A stretch of 64,000 nucleotides of DNA from Bacillus mobilis (GTDB lineage: Bacteria; Bacillota; Bacilli; Bacillales; Bacillaceae_G): assembly GCF_001884045.1 (NCBI RefSeq), contig NZ_MACF01000067.1:22923-86922 (forward strand). The letters are read 5' to 3'. A model generated the notes under the pieces. The model made no database searches. It was not told where the DNA came from and saw only the letters and a program-made list of their open reading frames with translations. Within the stretch, counting starts at the first letter, position 1. Each line of letters begins with the position of its first letter. Of this stretch, positions 54,516 to 63,863 are shown in pieces. The position numbers and the translations under genes were made by a program.

Positions 54516-54872
54516 ATGAAGAAAACGTTTGAAAAAATATTGAAAGAAATTATAGAGTCTACTTCTCTTACAGATATGTGTGATAAAAGCGTTTGTCATT
54601 GGGTGCAACCTGTAGTAGATACGATTATGTTTCCAGAGTATTACTTATTTTCTAGTACTCATTTAAAAGAAAATATTATTTCTCTTCTTATTGTGTTAGG
54701 AGTTTTATTAATATTTGGTTTAATTGTAGAAGAAATGATGAAGCGCATTTTCAAAAAAAATGAAGAGAAATATGTGTGGGTTCATAAAGTATTCGAGAAA
54801 GTAATAGTGGCTTTCCTTTTGTTTTATAGTATGAAAACAATCATTTACTTTATAGCTTTGAAACATCATTAA
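54516..54872 (+). CDS. small membrane protein (118 aa)
   Basis: It begins MKKTFEKILKEIIESTSL, 1 nt after the CPBP gene with GGAGGG as ribosome site. Two spans (about 52-70 and 94-114) separated by a basic loop (EEMMKRIFKKNEEKY). The N-terminal 45 residues contain two Cys (DMCDKSVCHW). No family recognised. Probably the same operon and perhaps the same complex as its neighbours. Confidence 0.65.
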   Translation: MKKTFEKILKEIIESTSLTDMCDKSVCHWVQPVVDTIMFPEYYLFSSTHLKENIISLLIVLGVLLIFGLIVEEMMKRIFKKNEEKYVWVHKVFEKVIVAFLLFYSMKTIIYFIALKHH

Positions 54873-54903
54873 TTCGAAATTTGAAAGGGATGTATAAAAT
54901 TAT

Positions 54904-55203
54904 ATGAATGAAACAATATCATCAAATAAGTTTTTTTATTTGATTGTGCTTAGCATAGTGCTGATAACGACAGTCAATGTTATGCTTCGCTGGGAGGAAG
55001 CTTATTTCTTTATGTATTTAGCACTCCATTTATTAGGGATATTATGTATAAGCGGCGGAATAGTTGCTGAAAGAAAGAGTGAAGAAAGCGTTAATTATAT
55101 GTGTGTGACCGGTCTTATTTTACTTTTAGCAGTACAAGGTATTATGAAATATAGTTCTTTTTCTTTACAAGATTTTAGTTTATTAGTGGATGTACTTCCT
55201 TAA
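54904..55203 (+). CDS. small three-span membrane protein (99 aa)
   Basis: It begins MNETISSNKFFYLIVLSIV. Hydrophobic spans at about 9-26, 33-53 and 64-80. A weak GAAAGGG lies 15 nt before the ATG. No family recognised. Third gene of the CPBP operon. Confidence 0.6.
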   Translation: MNETISSNKFFYLIVLSIVLITTVNVMLRWEEAYFFMYLALHLLGILCISGGIVAERKSEESVNYMCVTGLILLLAVQGIMKYSSFSLQDFSLLVDVLP

Positions 55204-55214
55204 GGGGGCACGTT

Positions 55215-55403
55215 ATGTTATCTAAGAAGCAAATAGGATACGTACTAGTTTTAATTGGATTTTTTACGCTTATTGTAACGACTTTATTTTTTCAAGACTA
55301 TGAATATATACGCTATATAAAAGGCGCTGGTTTAATATGTTGGGTTGTAAGTACGTTTCTTATCCCAGAGTATGAACCGAAGAAAGTGTCTAAAGGTAGG
55401 TAA
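55215..55403 (+). CDS. small two-span membrane protein (62 aa)
   Basis: It begins MLSKKQIGYVLVLIGFF after AAGGGGGC. Two spans (about 8-25 and 35-52) with a basic C-terminus. Last gene of the CPBP operon; the terminator begins at its stop codon. No family recognised. Confidence 0.6.
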   Translation: MLSKKQIGYVLVLIGFFTLIVTTLFFQDYEYIRYIKGAGLICWVVSTFLIPEYEPKKVSKGR

Positions 55404-55433
55404 AACTCTTCTTTTTGTAGAAGAGTTTTTTTA
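55403..55433 (+). terminator. terminator of the CPBP/small-membrane-protein operon
   Basis: AAAACTCTTCT / AGAAGAGTTTT stem with loop TTTTGT and a T tract. Confidence 0.9.
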
Positions 55434-55537
55434 TATAAATAGAAGATTCTCGAGCAATTCGCGTAAGAAGCTTGTTCTAATTTAGCATGTACGAACTTAC
55501 AATAATAATAGACAGGCAGCATAGAGGAGGGAATAGC

Positions 55538-56803
55538 GTGAGGAAGGTTATTGGGTGGTCGCTTTTTTTGTACGTTGGGTTTGCGTTGCTTATATATTGG
55601 TATTTATTTGGATGGAATCATGAACTGATTCCGGACATGTATAAAGGAACAAAGGCAGATCCAGAAACATTTATGAATGCAAGAGAGCTTACGCTAAGCC
55701 AAGATTATTCGCGCGTGAAAAATTTACTGTACTTTTTAGCGACGCCTCTGGAATGGATTATTTTATTATTTGTACTTGTGCTCGGTGTTTCAAGAAAGTT
55801 TGAGAAATGGTCGAAGGAAACGACGAAAATAAGTGTCCTGCAAGTTGCGATTTATTTCTTTTATTTATCATTACTCACAACAGTTCTTGCCCTGCCGATG
55901 CAATGGATTAGCCGAAAAGTGTCCGTTGATTACGGCATTTCAACGCAAAGTACACAAAGCTGGATAAAAGATCATGTTATCGGTTTTTGGGAAAGTTATG
56001 CGACGATGTTAATTGTAGTTACCGTTCTATTATGGCTTATCCGTAAATTCCCGAAGAGATGGTGGCTAGCAGGCTGGGCGCTCTCTGTACCATTTACAAT
56101 CTTTTTAACATTTATACAGCCTGTTGTAATTGATCCACTGTATAACGACTTTTCGACGCTAAAAAATAAAGAATTAGAAACGAAAATCTTAGCGATAGCA
56201 GACAAAGCTGACATTCCTGCTAAACACGTGTATGAAGTAAATATGTCAGAGAAAACGAATGCGTTAAATGCATATGTAACAGGAATTGGCCCTAACGCCC
56301 GTATTGTAATGTGGGATACAACACTTAAGCAATTAAAAGATAAAGAGATTTTATTTATAATGGCCCATGAAATGGGGCATTATGTTATGAAACATATATA
56401 TTGGGGCGTTGCGAGTTATGTTTTGCTATCGTTTATAGGGATGTATCTCATTAGCCGTATTATAAATATGTGTATTCGAAAATGGGGGGATACGCTGCAA
56501 ATTTCAAAAGTAGCATGTTTCTCAATTTTACCTTTATTTTTCTTAATTTCTTCTGTACTCTCTTTTGCATCACAGCCAGCAACAAACTATGTTTCTCGTA
56601 TAGAAGAACGAGCGGCAGATCAATATGCTTTAGACATGACAAAAGATGGGGCATCTGGTGTAAAAACGTTTCAATATTTATCAAAAACGAGTTTAAGCCA
56701 AGTAAATCCGCCTGCATTAGTGAAGTTTTTCTTATACACACATCCACCAATTTTTGAAAGAATTCATACGTTTGAACAATATGAAAAAGAAAAGAAGCAG
56801 TAG
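55538..56803 (+). CDS. M48-family (Ste24-like) membrane zinc metalloprotease
   Basis: A 421-residue protein started at the GTG 6 nt after GAGGAGGG. About seven spans. The zinc motif HEMGH is in FIMAHEMGHYVMKH (about residue 280), with the third ligand Glu in RIEERAADQYALDM. The N-terminal domain with YDEx-free spans matches the CAAX-protease-like M48 group that clears misfolded membrane proteins or processes prenyl-type peptides. Monocistronic. Confidence 0.9.
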   Translation: MRKVIGWSLFLYVGFALLIYWYLFGWNHELIPDMYKGTKADPETFMNARELTLSQDYSRVKNLLYFLATPLEWIILLFVLVLGVSRKFEKWSKETTKISVLQVAIYFFYLSLLTTVLALPMQWISRKVSVDYGISTQSTQSWIKDHVIGFWESYATMLIVVTVLLWLIRKFPKRWWLAGWALSVPFTIFLTFIQPVVIDPLYNDFSTLKNKELETKILAIADKADIPAKHVYEVNMSEKTNALNAYVTGIGPNARIVMWDTTLKQLKDKEILFIMAHEMGHYVMKHIYWGVASYVLLSFIGMYLISRIINMCIRKWGDTLQISKVACFSILPLFFLISSVLSFASQPATNYVSRIEERAADQYALDMTKDGASGVKTFQYLSKTSLSQVNPPALVKFFLYTHPPIFERIHTFEQYEKEKKQ

Positions 56804-56820
56804 TGTACTGCTTCTTTTTT
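56792..56820 (+). terminator. terminator of the M48 gene
   Basis: AGAAGCAGTA / TACTGCTTCT with loop GTG and T residues; it begins inside the last codons. Confidence 0.88.
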
Positions 56821-56897
56821 ATGCGTCATTCGAGTTTTGGAAAATTATGGTGTGTAACATGTGGAATATTCAGTGAAATGTTTAGGAGGCTAATATT

Positions 56898-57790
56898 TTG
56901 TTTCATTCAAAATCAATGCCGGCTATAAAAATGATCCTTTCGATGTCTATTTTCGGATCAATTGGATTTTTTCTGTTCAAACAGGTTTACCATCTTTTGA
57001 ATTAGTATTCGTTCGTTGCATTTGTGCGACTATATTTTTAGCATTATGTTGGCTCGTAACAGGACAGTATAAAAGTGGGAAATGGAAAAAAAGAAGTAAT
57101 GCAAATATTAGCATACGGTGTATTTCTCGTTTTTAACTGGGTATTTCTATTTAAAGCGTTTGAAGTGATGTCGATTACAATTGCGATTTCAGTTTACCAT
57201 CTTGCACCCATTATCGTATTAATGATTGGTAGTATTGTATTTAAAGAGAAACTTACAGTGTTTGCTGTTATGTCCATTGTCATTTGTTTTATCGGTACAG
57301 TTTTAGTAGCTGGAGTAGATGGAAGTCTATCGCTCGAAAAACTAATGTCATCTGGAATGGTATGGGCACTTCTTGCAGCTGTATTTTATGCTTTTACCAC
57401 TTTATTAGGAAAAGGAATTCAGCATACGAGTGCATATGCGATGACATTTTTGCAAACGTTTTTAGGAATATTTTTATTGCTACCATTCATAGATTTTGGC
57501 AAGTTTCAAGGGTTAACAGAGATGAACTGGATGATGATCACAGCGACAGGACTTATACATACAGGATTTGTATATTACTTATTTTTTGACAGTTTAAGAG
57601 ATTTATCGACGAGATTAATTTCGGTATTCCTGCGGTTGCGATCCTACTAGATACAGTCTTTACCGGGTTTAGACCGACTAGTATACAAGTAGTGGGGATT
57701 GTTCTTATATTGGTAGGAATGGCATTTACTTTTCGAAAAACGCAGGAGGAAAAAATAGCGGTAAAAGAAAATTTGTATTCTGAATTTTAA
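56898..57790 (+). pseudogene. EamA/DMT-family transporter, inactivated by three lesions
   Basis: Reading across frames reconstructs an about 300-residue drug/metabolite transporter from TTG 56898 (after TAGGAGG) to TAA 57790. Lesion 1: one T missing in the T run near 56970, so GFF(S)VQTG becomes out of frame. Lesion 2: one A missing in the A run near 57088-57095 (WKKKEVMQ). Lesion 3: a deletion of about 10 bp near 57630, where LISV is followed by PAVAILLDTVF only in another frame. The longest open piece (57075-57650) contains most EamA spans but lacks both ends. Confidence 0.85.
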
Positions 57791-57869
57791 ATAATTTAAT
57801 CTACATCCTATTGAAAATCCCCTTATTTTTTGTACAATATAAATGGTAGGAAAATAAAGGAAAAGGTAG

Positions 57870-58541
57870 ATGAGAGAGATGAAAAAGCTAGTAAAGATAG
57901 CGACATCGTTAACATTAATGGGAGGAATATTTGTAGGTGCAAATGGTGTGTCTGCAAATACAGATGTTATCCAGAAATCTAGCCCTAATATTATGATAGA
58001 ATTTGATGATGTACCAACAGGTCATTGGGCATATGATGAAATTACGAATTTAGTATATCATCGCATTATGTATGGGTATGGAAATGGTAAGTTTGGGACA
58101 GAAGATAATATAACACGTGAACAGGCAGCGGCAGTGCTACATCGCGCACTTCATTTAAAGCGTAGTGTGTTTAATGAAAACCCATATGGAGATATTAGTG
58201 GGAAATCAACAATGTTCCCTTACGAAATTTTACATTTAACGAGTATCGGTATTTTTAAAGGTGACGAAAATGGGAATTTCCGTCCGAAAGATACACTGAC
58301 TCGTGCAGAATTAGCACAAATTTTAACGAAAGCATATGAGTTGAAAACAAAGAGTCCACATACATTTACAGATATACCAAAAAACCATTGGGCAAGAGAT
58401 GCAATTAGCGCATTGCAATCTAATAATGTAGCGGTTGGAACGGGAGATGGCAAGTTCGAGCCTGAAATGCTCGTTACACGCGGGCAATTTGCGAAGTTTT
58501 TACAACGATCCATTGATAATTCTCCGGGGAAAATGGAATAG
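57870..58541 (+). CDS. SLH-only exported protein, paralogue 1
   Basis: A 223-residue protein with a signal peptide (MKKLVKIATSLTLMGGIFVGA, cleavage near residue 31). Nothing but three SLH domains follows (about 48-95, 105-150, 165-215): FDDVPTGHWAYDEITN, GDENGNFRPKDTLTRAE and FTDIPKNHWARDAISAL. AAAGGAA lies 8 nt before the chosen ATG. It should bind wall polymer directly, as a short S-layer component or competitor. First of three tandem paralogues. Confidence 0.85.
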   Translation: MREMKKLVKIATSLTLMGGIFVGANGVSANTDVIQKSSPNIMIEFDDVPTGHWAYDEITNLVYHRIMYGYGNGKFGTEDNITREQAAAVLHRALHLKRSVFNENPYGDISGKSTMFPYEILHLTSIGIFKGDENGNFRPKDTLTRAELAQILTKAYELKTKSPHTFTDIPKNHWARDAISALQSNNVAVGTGDGKFEPEMLVTRGQFAKFLQRSIDNSPGKME

Positions 58542-58992
58542 ATAAAGAGAAAGTTCATAGTTTGTAGAGAAGACATCCTCTGCTCATTATGGGCTTTCAT
58601 TAATAGATAGGTTATTATTTTCGTATGTTGTAGTCCAGTTGATATCCTTTGTCGAAACGTCGATATATAAGGAGTAATAACATATATTTTCGGTTTTTGT
58701 CTAGAAAATGAACTTTTAAAATGTGAAGGATTTCTTTTTAAGAAAGTAGAATATTTAATGTATAGAAACACCTTTAAATGACCATAGGAAAGGGAAATGA
58801 TTTGCGTACAATTCAGTATGAAAATTGAAATTGAGAGCGAATTGGCTCTCCTTTAGTAGTGATTTTCACAATAATAGATTTTTTAAATGTAATATATTGC
58901 ATAATGGGTGCGAAGGCAACATATGTAATGTTGGAAAGGATTTCAGTCTATTATTTTCCGTTTTTTCAAATGGAGATAAAGGGGAGAGGGCA
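58542..58992. other. intergenic region between SLH paralogues 1 and 2
   Basis: 451 bp with no gene. It holds a 22-bp remnant of the 40-bp repeat family head (58649-58670) and a small hairpin GAGAGC/GCTCTC at 58833-58850 without a T tail. The open frame running from 58825 into the next gene has no ribosome site. Confidence 0.5.
58649..58670. repeat. remnant of the 40-bp repeat family head
   Basis: TTGTCGAAACGTCGATATAT matches the head TTGTCGGTAAGTCGATATAT of the three complete loci at 17 of 20 positions, but no full 40-bp unit follows. Confidence 0.5.
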
Positions 58993-59649
58993 ATGAAGAA
59001 GAACATGTTACGTATAATGGCAACGGTGACTATTATGGGCGGCTTGTTTGTAAGTACAAATGTACCAAACGTAAAAGCAGAAGAATATCCAGAAATGATT
59101 GTGTTTGATGATGTTCCGGTAAATTACTGGGCATATGACGATATAATGGACGTAGTATACAATAAAGTAATGCTAGGCTATGGAAATGGTAAGTTTGGTG
59201 TAGGAGATAATGTAACACGAGAACAAGTAGCAGCAGTACTTTATCGTACATTGAATTTGAAAAAAGAAGGATCTTTAAAAAATCCATACAAAGATATTTC
59301 TGAGAGGGCAACAATGTTTTTAGATGAAATTTTAGTATTAACAGAGCATGGTATTTTTAAAGGTGATGAAAAAGGAAACTTTAGACCAGCCGCACCAGTA
59401 ACACGTGCAGAGATGGCACAAATTCTTACGAATGCATTTACATTTGAGGTGAAGAAGAACCATACATTTAAAGATGTACCAAATAATCATTGGGCAAAAA
59501 ATGCGATTAGTGCACTGCAGTCTAATCATGTCATAGTAGGAACAGGAAATGGGAAATTTGAACCGAATAAAGTTGTAACACGCGAGCAATATGCAACTTT
59601 TTTAAATAGAGCTGTTATTAATTTTAATTTGAAAGATGAGAATTATTAA
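58993..59649 (+). CDS. SLH-only exported protein, paralogue 2
   Basis: A 218-residue protein with a signal peptide (MKKNMLRIMATVTIMGGLFV, cleavage after VKA near 30) and three SLH domains: FDDVPVNYWAYDDIMD, GDEKGNFRPAAPVTRAE and FKDVPNNHWAKNAISAL. The start follows GGGGAGAGGG. Close relative of the genes on both sides; one gene expansion probably produced all three. Confidence 0.85.
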   Translation: MKKNMLRIMATVTIMGGLFVSTNVPNVKAEEYPEMIVFDDVPVNYWAYDDIMDVVYNKVMLGYGNGKFGVGDNVTREQVAAVLYRTLNLKKEGSLKNPYKDISERATMFLDEILVLTEHGIFKGDEKGNFRPAAPVTRAEMAQILTNAFTFEVKKNHTFKDVPNNHWAKNAISALQSNHVIVGTGNGKFEPNKVVTREQYATFLNRAVINFNLKDENY

Positions 59650-60115
59650 AGTTGAAATATAAAAATCATTTAATTTAATATTAGGTTATAAAAAATATAG
59701 TGATATAACGAATAAAGGGAGGGGATGTGATTTTTCACATTTCTTCTTTTTATTTTTAATCTATATTATGTGTTTTTATACTTATATATAAGTAGATTAA
59801 CTATCGGAAATAACCGGATTTTTACGGGTGGTAGATCTTCAAAATAACTCGCGCATTATCCAGTTTTTTTGTGAGAATTTTATCGCCCTTAAGTAGCAAG
59901 AGAAAGAAAAGTAAGCGTGAAAAGTGTTTGGTTATATACCTATTTTATGCGAAAAAAAATATGCTGTAGCACCTTGATTATCAATAAAGTGTAAAGGAAA
60001 GTAAGTGAAATATGATTCACAATTTGGACATAACTAAGCAGAATAAACGTATTGTTACTCTTTCGTTAATTCTTTATATTAGAAAAAAATAAGCTTTGAT
60101 TAGGGAGAGAGTACT
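59650..60115. other. intergenic region between SLH paralogues 2 and 3
   Basis: 466 bp holding the terminator at 59717-59757. The rest should contain the promoter of paralogue 3; no repeat or open frame was found. Confidence 0.4.
59717..59757 (+). terminator. terminator of SLH paralogue 2
   Basis: GGAGGGGATGTGA pairs with TCACATTTCTTC (several G-U pairs), followed by TTTTTATTTTT. Confidence 0.6.
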
Positions 60116-60784
60116 TTGAAGAAAAAAATTCTAAAAGTAGCAACAGCTTTAACAATTATGGGTGGAGTAGCATTTAGTGCTGAAGGGACAACAGCAAATG
60201 CTGAAATAGCTGCAAAGCCTAAGCTACAACAAGCAGGTCCAGCAATCTTTAAAGATGTACCAGCAGGACATTGGTCTTATGAAGCAATTCAAACTTTAGC
60301 AGAATATGAAATTATGCGTGGTTACGGAAATGGTATGTTCGGTTTTGGACATAATGTAAATCGTGAACAAGTAGCAGCTTTAATTTATCGTGCACTTGAT
60401 CTTGATGAACAATTTGGTGAAGATGAGGAACTAGAAAGCCCGTATAATGATATTGTTGATGATAAATCAACGATGTTTCCTTTTGAAGTGTTAGCAGTAA
60501 CGGAATTAGGTATCTTTACAGGTGATGAGAAAGGAAACTTCAGACCAAAAGATACGTTAACACGTGCAGAAATGGCGCAAGTTCTTACGAGAGCATTTGG
60601 ATTAGAAGTAAAAGGACCAGCAAAATTTAAAGATGTACCAAAGGGACATTGGGCAGAAAATGCGATTAATGCAGTAGGTTCAAATGGTATTTCAGTAGGA
60701 GATGGGAAGGGTAACTTCGCTCCGAACATGAAAGTAACACGTGAACAATATGCACAGTTCTTATTTAACACAATGTTTGAATAA
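60116..60784 (+). CDS. SLH-only exported protein, paralogue 3
   Basis: A 222-residue protein that begins at a TTG after GGGAGAGAG. Signal peptide with cleavage after ANA (about 29), then three SLH domains: FKDVPAGHWSYEAIQTL, GDEKGNFRPKDTLTRAE and FKDVPKGHWAENAINAV. Same architecture as paralogues 1 and 2, with an acidic insert (DLDEQFGEDEELES) between SLH1 and SLH2. Confidence 0.85.
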   Translation: MKKKILKVATALTIMGGVAFSAEGTTANAEIAAKPKLQQAGPAIFKDVPAGHWSYEAIQTLAEYEIMRGYGNGMFGFGHNVNREQVAALIYRALDLDEQFGEDEELESPYNDIVDDKSTMFPFEVLAVTELGIFTGDEKGNFRPKDTLTRAEMAQVLTRAFGLEVKGPAKFKDVPKGHWAENAINAVGSNGISVGDGKGNFAPNMKVTREQYAQFLFNTMFE

Positions 60785-60791
60785 ATAATAA

Positions 60792-60832
60792 AGAGGAGTT
60801 AGTGTTGTATAACACTAGCTTCTTTTTTTATG
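60792..60832 (+). terminator. terminator of SLH paralogue 3
   Basis: GAGG-AGTTAGTGTT pairs with AACACTAGCTTC and runs into seven T residues. Confidence 0.85.
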
Positions 60833-60972
60833 TGAAATGCCGGTGAAAGAATACAGTTTTAGAAAAAAACGATTAAATTTTCAAAAAAAACTTCCTTTTC
60901 TGAAGATTTGTTATATAATATAAAACATAAAATTAAATCTGTTATAAAACAGTTTAAGAAGGGGATGCTAAT

Positions 60973-62562
60973 ATGTCGACGCAAACTTCACGGGTTACAA
61001 TGCCCGGAGAAATGTTACCAGCGTACAACGAAATATTGACACCTGAGGCGCTTAGTTTTTTGAAGGAACTACATGGAAATTTCAATGAGCGCCGCATAGA
61101 ACTTTTACAAAAGCGTGCGGAGAAACAAAAGAGAATTGATGCAGGAGAGTTTCCGAAGTTTTTAGAAGAAACAAAGCGCATACGTGAAGCGGATTGGACA
61201 ATTGCCAAGTTGCCAAAAGATTTAGAGGATCGCCGCGTAGAGATTACTGGACCAGTAGATAGAAAGATGGTTATTAATGCTTTAAATTCAGGAGCACATC
61301 TTTTTATGGCAGACTTTGAAGATTCGAATTCACCAACTTGGGAGAATGCAATTGAAGGCCAAATAAACTTACGGGATGCAGTTCGGGGAACGATTTCACA
61401 TAAAAGTGAAAACGGAAAAGAATATCGTTTAAATAGTAAAACAGCAGTATTAATTGTGCGTCCAAGAGGATGGCATTTAGAAGAAAAACATATGCAAGTT
61501 GACGGGAAGAATATGTCTGGTAGCTTAGTAGATTTTGGACTTTATTTTTTCCATAATGCTAAAGCTCTTTTAGCAAAAGGAAGCGGTCCATACTTTTACT
61601 TACCGAAAATGGAAAGTCATTTAGAAGCAAGGTTATGGAATGATGTTTTCGTATTTGCTCAAAAATATATCGGTATTCCAAACGGAACAATTAAAGCAAC
61701 GGTGCTACTGGAAACGATTCACGCTTCGTTTGAAATGGATGAAATTTTGTATGAACTTAAAGATCATTCTGCTGGGTTAAATTGCGGAAGATGGGATTAT
61801 ATTTTCAGCTTTCTAAAGAGTTTCCGTAATCATAATAAATTTTTACTTCCAGATAGAGCGCAAGTCACGATGACGGCGCCGTTTATGCGCGCGTATTCTT
61901 TGAAAGTTATTCAAACGTGTCACCGCCGTAATGCACCAGCTATTGGAGGAATGGCAGCGCAAATTCCGATTAAAAACAATCCAGAAGCAAATGAAGCAGC
62001 TTTTGAAAAAGTGCGTGCAGATAAGGATCGCGAAGCTTTAGACGGTCATGACGGGACTTGGGTTGCCCACCCGGGACTTGTACCAGTCGCGATGGAAGTA
62101 TTTAATCACATTATGAAAACACCGAATCAAATTTTTAGAAAACGTGAAGAAATACATGTTACAGAAAAGGATTTATTAGAAGTACCAGTGGGAACGATTA
62201 CAGAAGAGGGACTTCGCCTAAATATTAGCGTAGGCATTCAATATATCGCATCTTGGTTAAGCGGCCGGGGAGCCGCACCAATTTATAACTTAATGGAAGA
62301 TGCGGCAACAGCGGAAATTTCTAGAGCACAAGTATGGCAATGGATTCGCCATGAAGGTGGAAAGCTAAACGACGGTCGTAATATTACGCTTGAACTGATG
62401 GAAGAGCTAAAAGAAGAAGAGCTAGCAAAAATAGAAAGAGAGATTGGTAAAGAAGCCTTTAAGAAAGGGAGATTCCAAGAGGCGACAACGTTGTTTACAA
62501 ATCTCGTTCGGAATGATGAATTCGTACCATTTTTAACATTACCAGGTTATGAAATTTTATAA
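60973..62562 (+). CDS. aceB: malate synthase A
   Basis: A 529-residue enzyme that condenses glyoxylate with acetyl-CoA to malate in the glyoxylate shunt. Motifs [27 protein letters not shown] and [12 protein letters not shown] cover the active-site Arg, Glu and Asp segments of the class A synthase. AAGGGGATG precedes the ATG. It lies 23 nt before aceA, in one operon. Confidence 0.95.
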   Translation: MSTQTSRVTMPGEMLPAYNEILTPEALSFLKELHGNFNERRIELLQKRAEKQKRIDAGEFPKFLEETKRIREADWTIAKLPKDLEDRRVEITGPVDRKMVINALNSGAHLFMADFEDSNSPTWENAIEGQINLRDAVRGTISHKSENGKEYRLNSKTAVLIVRPRGWHLEEKHMQVDGKNMSGSLVDFGLYFFHNAKALLAKGSGPYFYLPKMESHLEARLWNDVFVFAQKYIGIPNGTIKATVLLETIHASFEMDEILYELKDHSAGLNCGRWDYIFSFLKSFRNHNKFLLPDRAQVTMTAPFMRAYSLKVIQTCHRRNAPAIGGMAAQIPIKNNPEANEAAFEKVRADKDREALDGHDGTWVAHPGLVPVAMEVFNHIMKTPNQIFRKREEIHVTEKDLLEVPVGTITEEGLRLNISVGIQYIASWLSGRGAAPIYNLMEDAATAEISRAQVWQWIRHEGGKLNDGRNITLELMEELKEEELAKIEREIGKEAFKKGRFQEATTLFTNLVRNDEFVPFLTLPGYEIL

Positions 62563-62585
62563 AAATTGAAAAGGGGATGGAACAA

Positions 62586-63863
62586 ATGAAAAACGAAAGA
62601 ATCGAGAAATTACAAGAGAGCTGGGAATTAGATACGCGTTGGAAAGGGATCACACGTCCATATTCGGCAGAAGATGTAATTCGCCTGCGCGGATCGATTG
62701 ATATTGAACATACATTAGCGCGCCGCGGTGCTGAAAAGCTTTGGTCATCGCTTCATACGGAAGATTACATTAACGCACTTGGCGCATTAACAGGGAACCA
62801 AGCGATGCAGCAAGTAAAAGCTGGACTAAAAGCAATTTATTTAAGTGGATGGCAAGTAGCAGCAGATGCGAACCTTTCTGGACATATGTATCCAGACCAA
62901 AGTTTATATCCAGCGAACAGCGTACCTGCTGTAGTAAAACGAATTAATCAAACGCTGCAACGTGCGGATCAAATTCAGCATATGGAAGGAAGCGATGATA
63001 CAGATTATTTCGTACCGATTGTAGCAGATGCAGAAGCAGGATTTGGCGGACAATTAAACGTATTCGAACTGATGAAAGGTATGATTGAAGCAGGTGCATC
63101 AGGTGTGCACTTTGAAGATCAATTATCTTCAGAGAAAAAATGCGGCCATTTAGGCGGAAAAGTATTATTACCGACGCAAACTGCGGTGCGTAATTTAATT
63201 TCGGCACGCCTTGCAGCAGACGTAATGGGAGTACCGACCATTATTGTTGCAAGAACAGATGCAGATGCAGCAGATTTAATTACGAGCGATATTGATCCAG
63301 TTGATAAAGCATTTATTACAGGAGAAAGAACTCCAGAAGGATTTTACCGTACGAAAGCGGGTCTTGATCAAGCAATTGCACGTGGTTTAGCATACGCTCC
63401 TTATGCAGACCTCGTTTGGTGTGAAACGTCTGAACCGAATTTAGAAGATGCAAAACGATTTGCAGACGCAATTCATAAAGAGCATCCAGGGAAATTACTT
63501 GCATATAACTGTTCACCTTCATTCAACTGGAAACAAAAACTAGATGAGAAAACAATTGCGAGCTTCCAAAAAGAAATCGCATCTTACGGTTATAAGTTCC
63601 AGTTCGTAACACTAGCTGGATTCCACTCATTAAACTATGGTATGTTTGAATTAGCACGTGGCTATAAAGAGCGCGGCATGGCAGCGTACTCTGAATTACA
63701 ACAAGCAGAATTCGCAGCAGAAAAACACGGCTACTCTGCAACTCGTCATCAACGTGAAGTAGGAACAGGTTACTTTGATGAAGTAGCACAAGTTATTACA
63801 GGCGGTACTTCATCAACGACAGCGCTAAAAGGATCTACAGAAGAAGCACAGTTTACAAAATAA
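62586..63863 (+). CDS. aceA: isocitrate lyase
   Basis: A 425-residue enzyme that splits isocitrate to glyoxylate and succinate. The catalytic loop [22 protein letters not shown] and ARTDADAA are present. The ATG at 62586 is chosen because AAGGGG lies 9 nt before it; the ATG at 62577 directly abuts the ribosome site. Its TAA stop codon lies inside the ATAAA flank of the bcr1 copy that follows, so the insertion left the gene intact. Confidence 0.95.
   Translation: MKNERIEKLQESWELDTRWKGITRPYSAEDVIRLRGSIDIEHTLARRGAEKLWSSLHTEDYINALGALTGNQAMQQVKAGLKAIYLSGWQVAADANLSGHMYPDQSLYPANSVPAVVKRINQTLQRADQIQHMEGSDDTDYFVPIVADAEAGFGGQLNVFELMKGMIEAGASGVHFEDQLSSEKKCGHLGGKVLLPTQTAVRNLISARLAADVMGVPTIIVARTDADAADLITSDIDPVDKAFITGERTPEGFYRTKAGLDQAIARGLAYAPYADLVWCETSEPNLEDAKRFADAIHKEHPGKLLAYNCSPSFNWKQKLDEKTIASFQKEIASYGYKFQFVTLAGFHSLNYGMFELARGYKERGMAAYSELQQAEFAAEKHGYSATRHQREVGTGYFDEVAQVITGGTSSTTALKGSTEEAQFTK

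Noticed and set aside
57075-57650. A separate intact 191-residue EamA gene
   Set aside because: It lacks both ends of the family; the missing parts are found in other frames on each side, so it is a piece of one pseudogene.
58825-58992. N-terminal extension of SLH paralogue 2
   Set aside because: The extension has no ribosome site and would bury the signal peptide, while ATG 58993 has GGGGAGAGGG in front.
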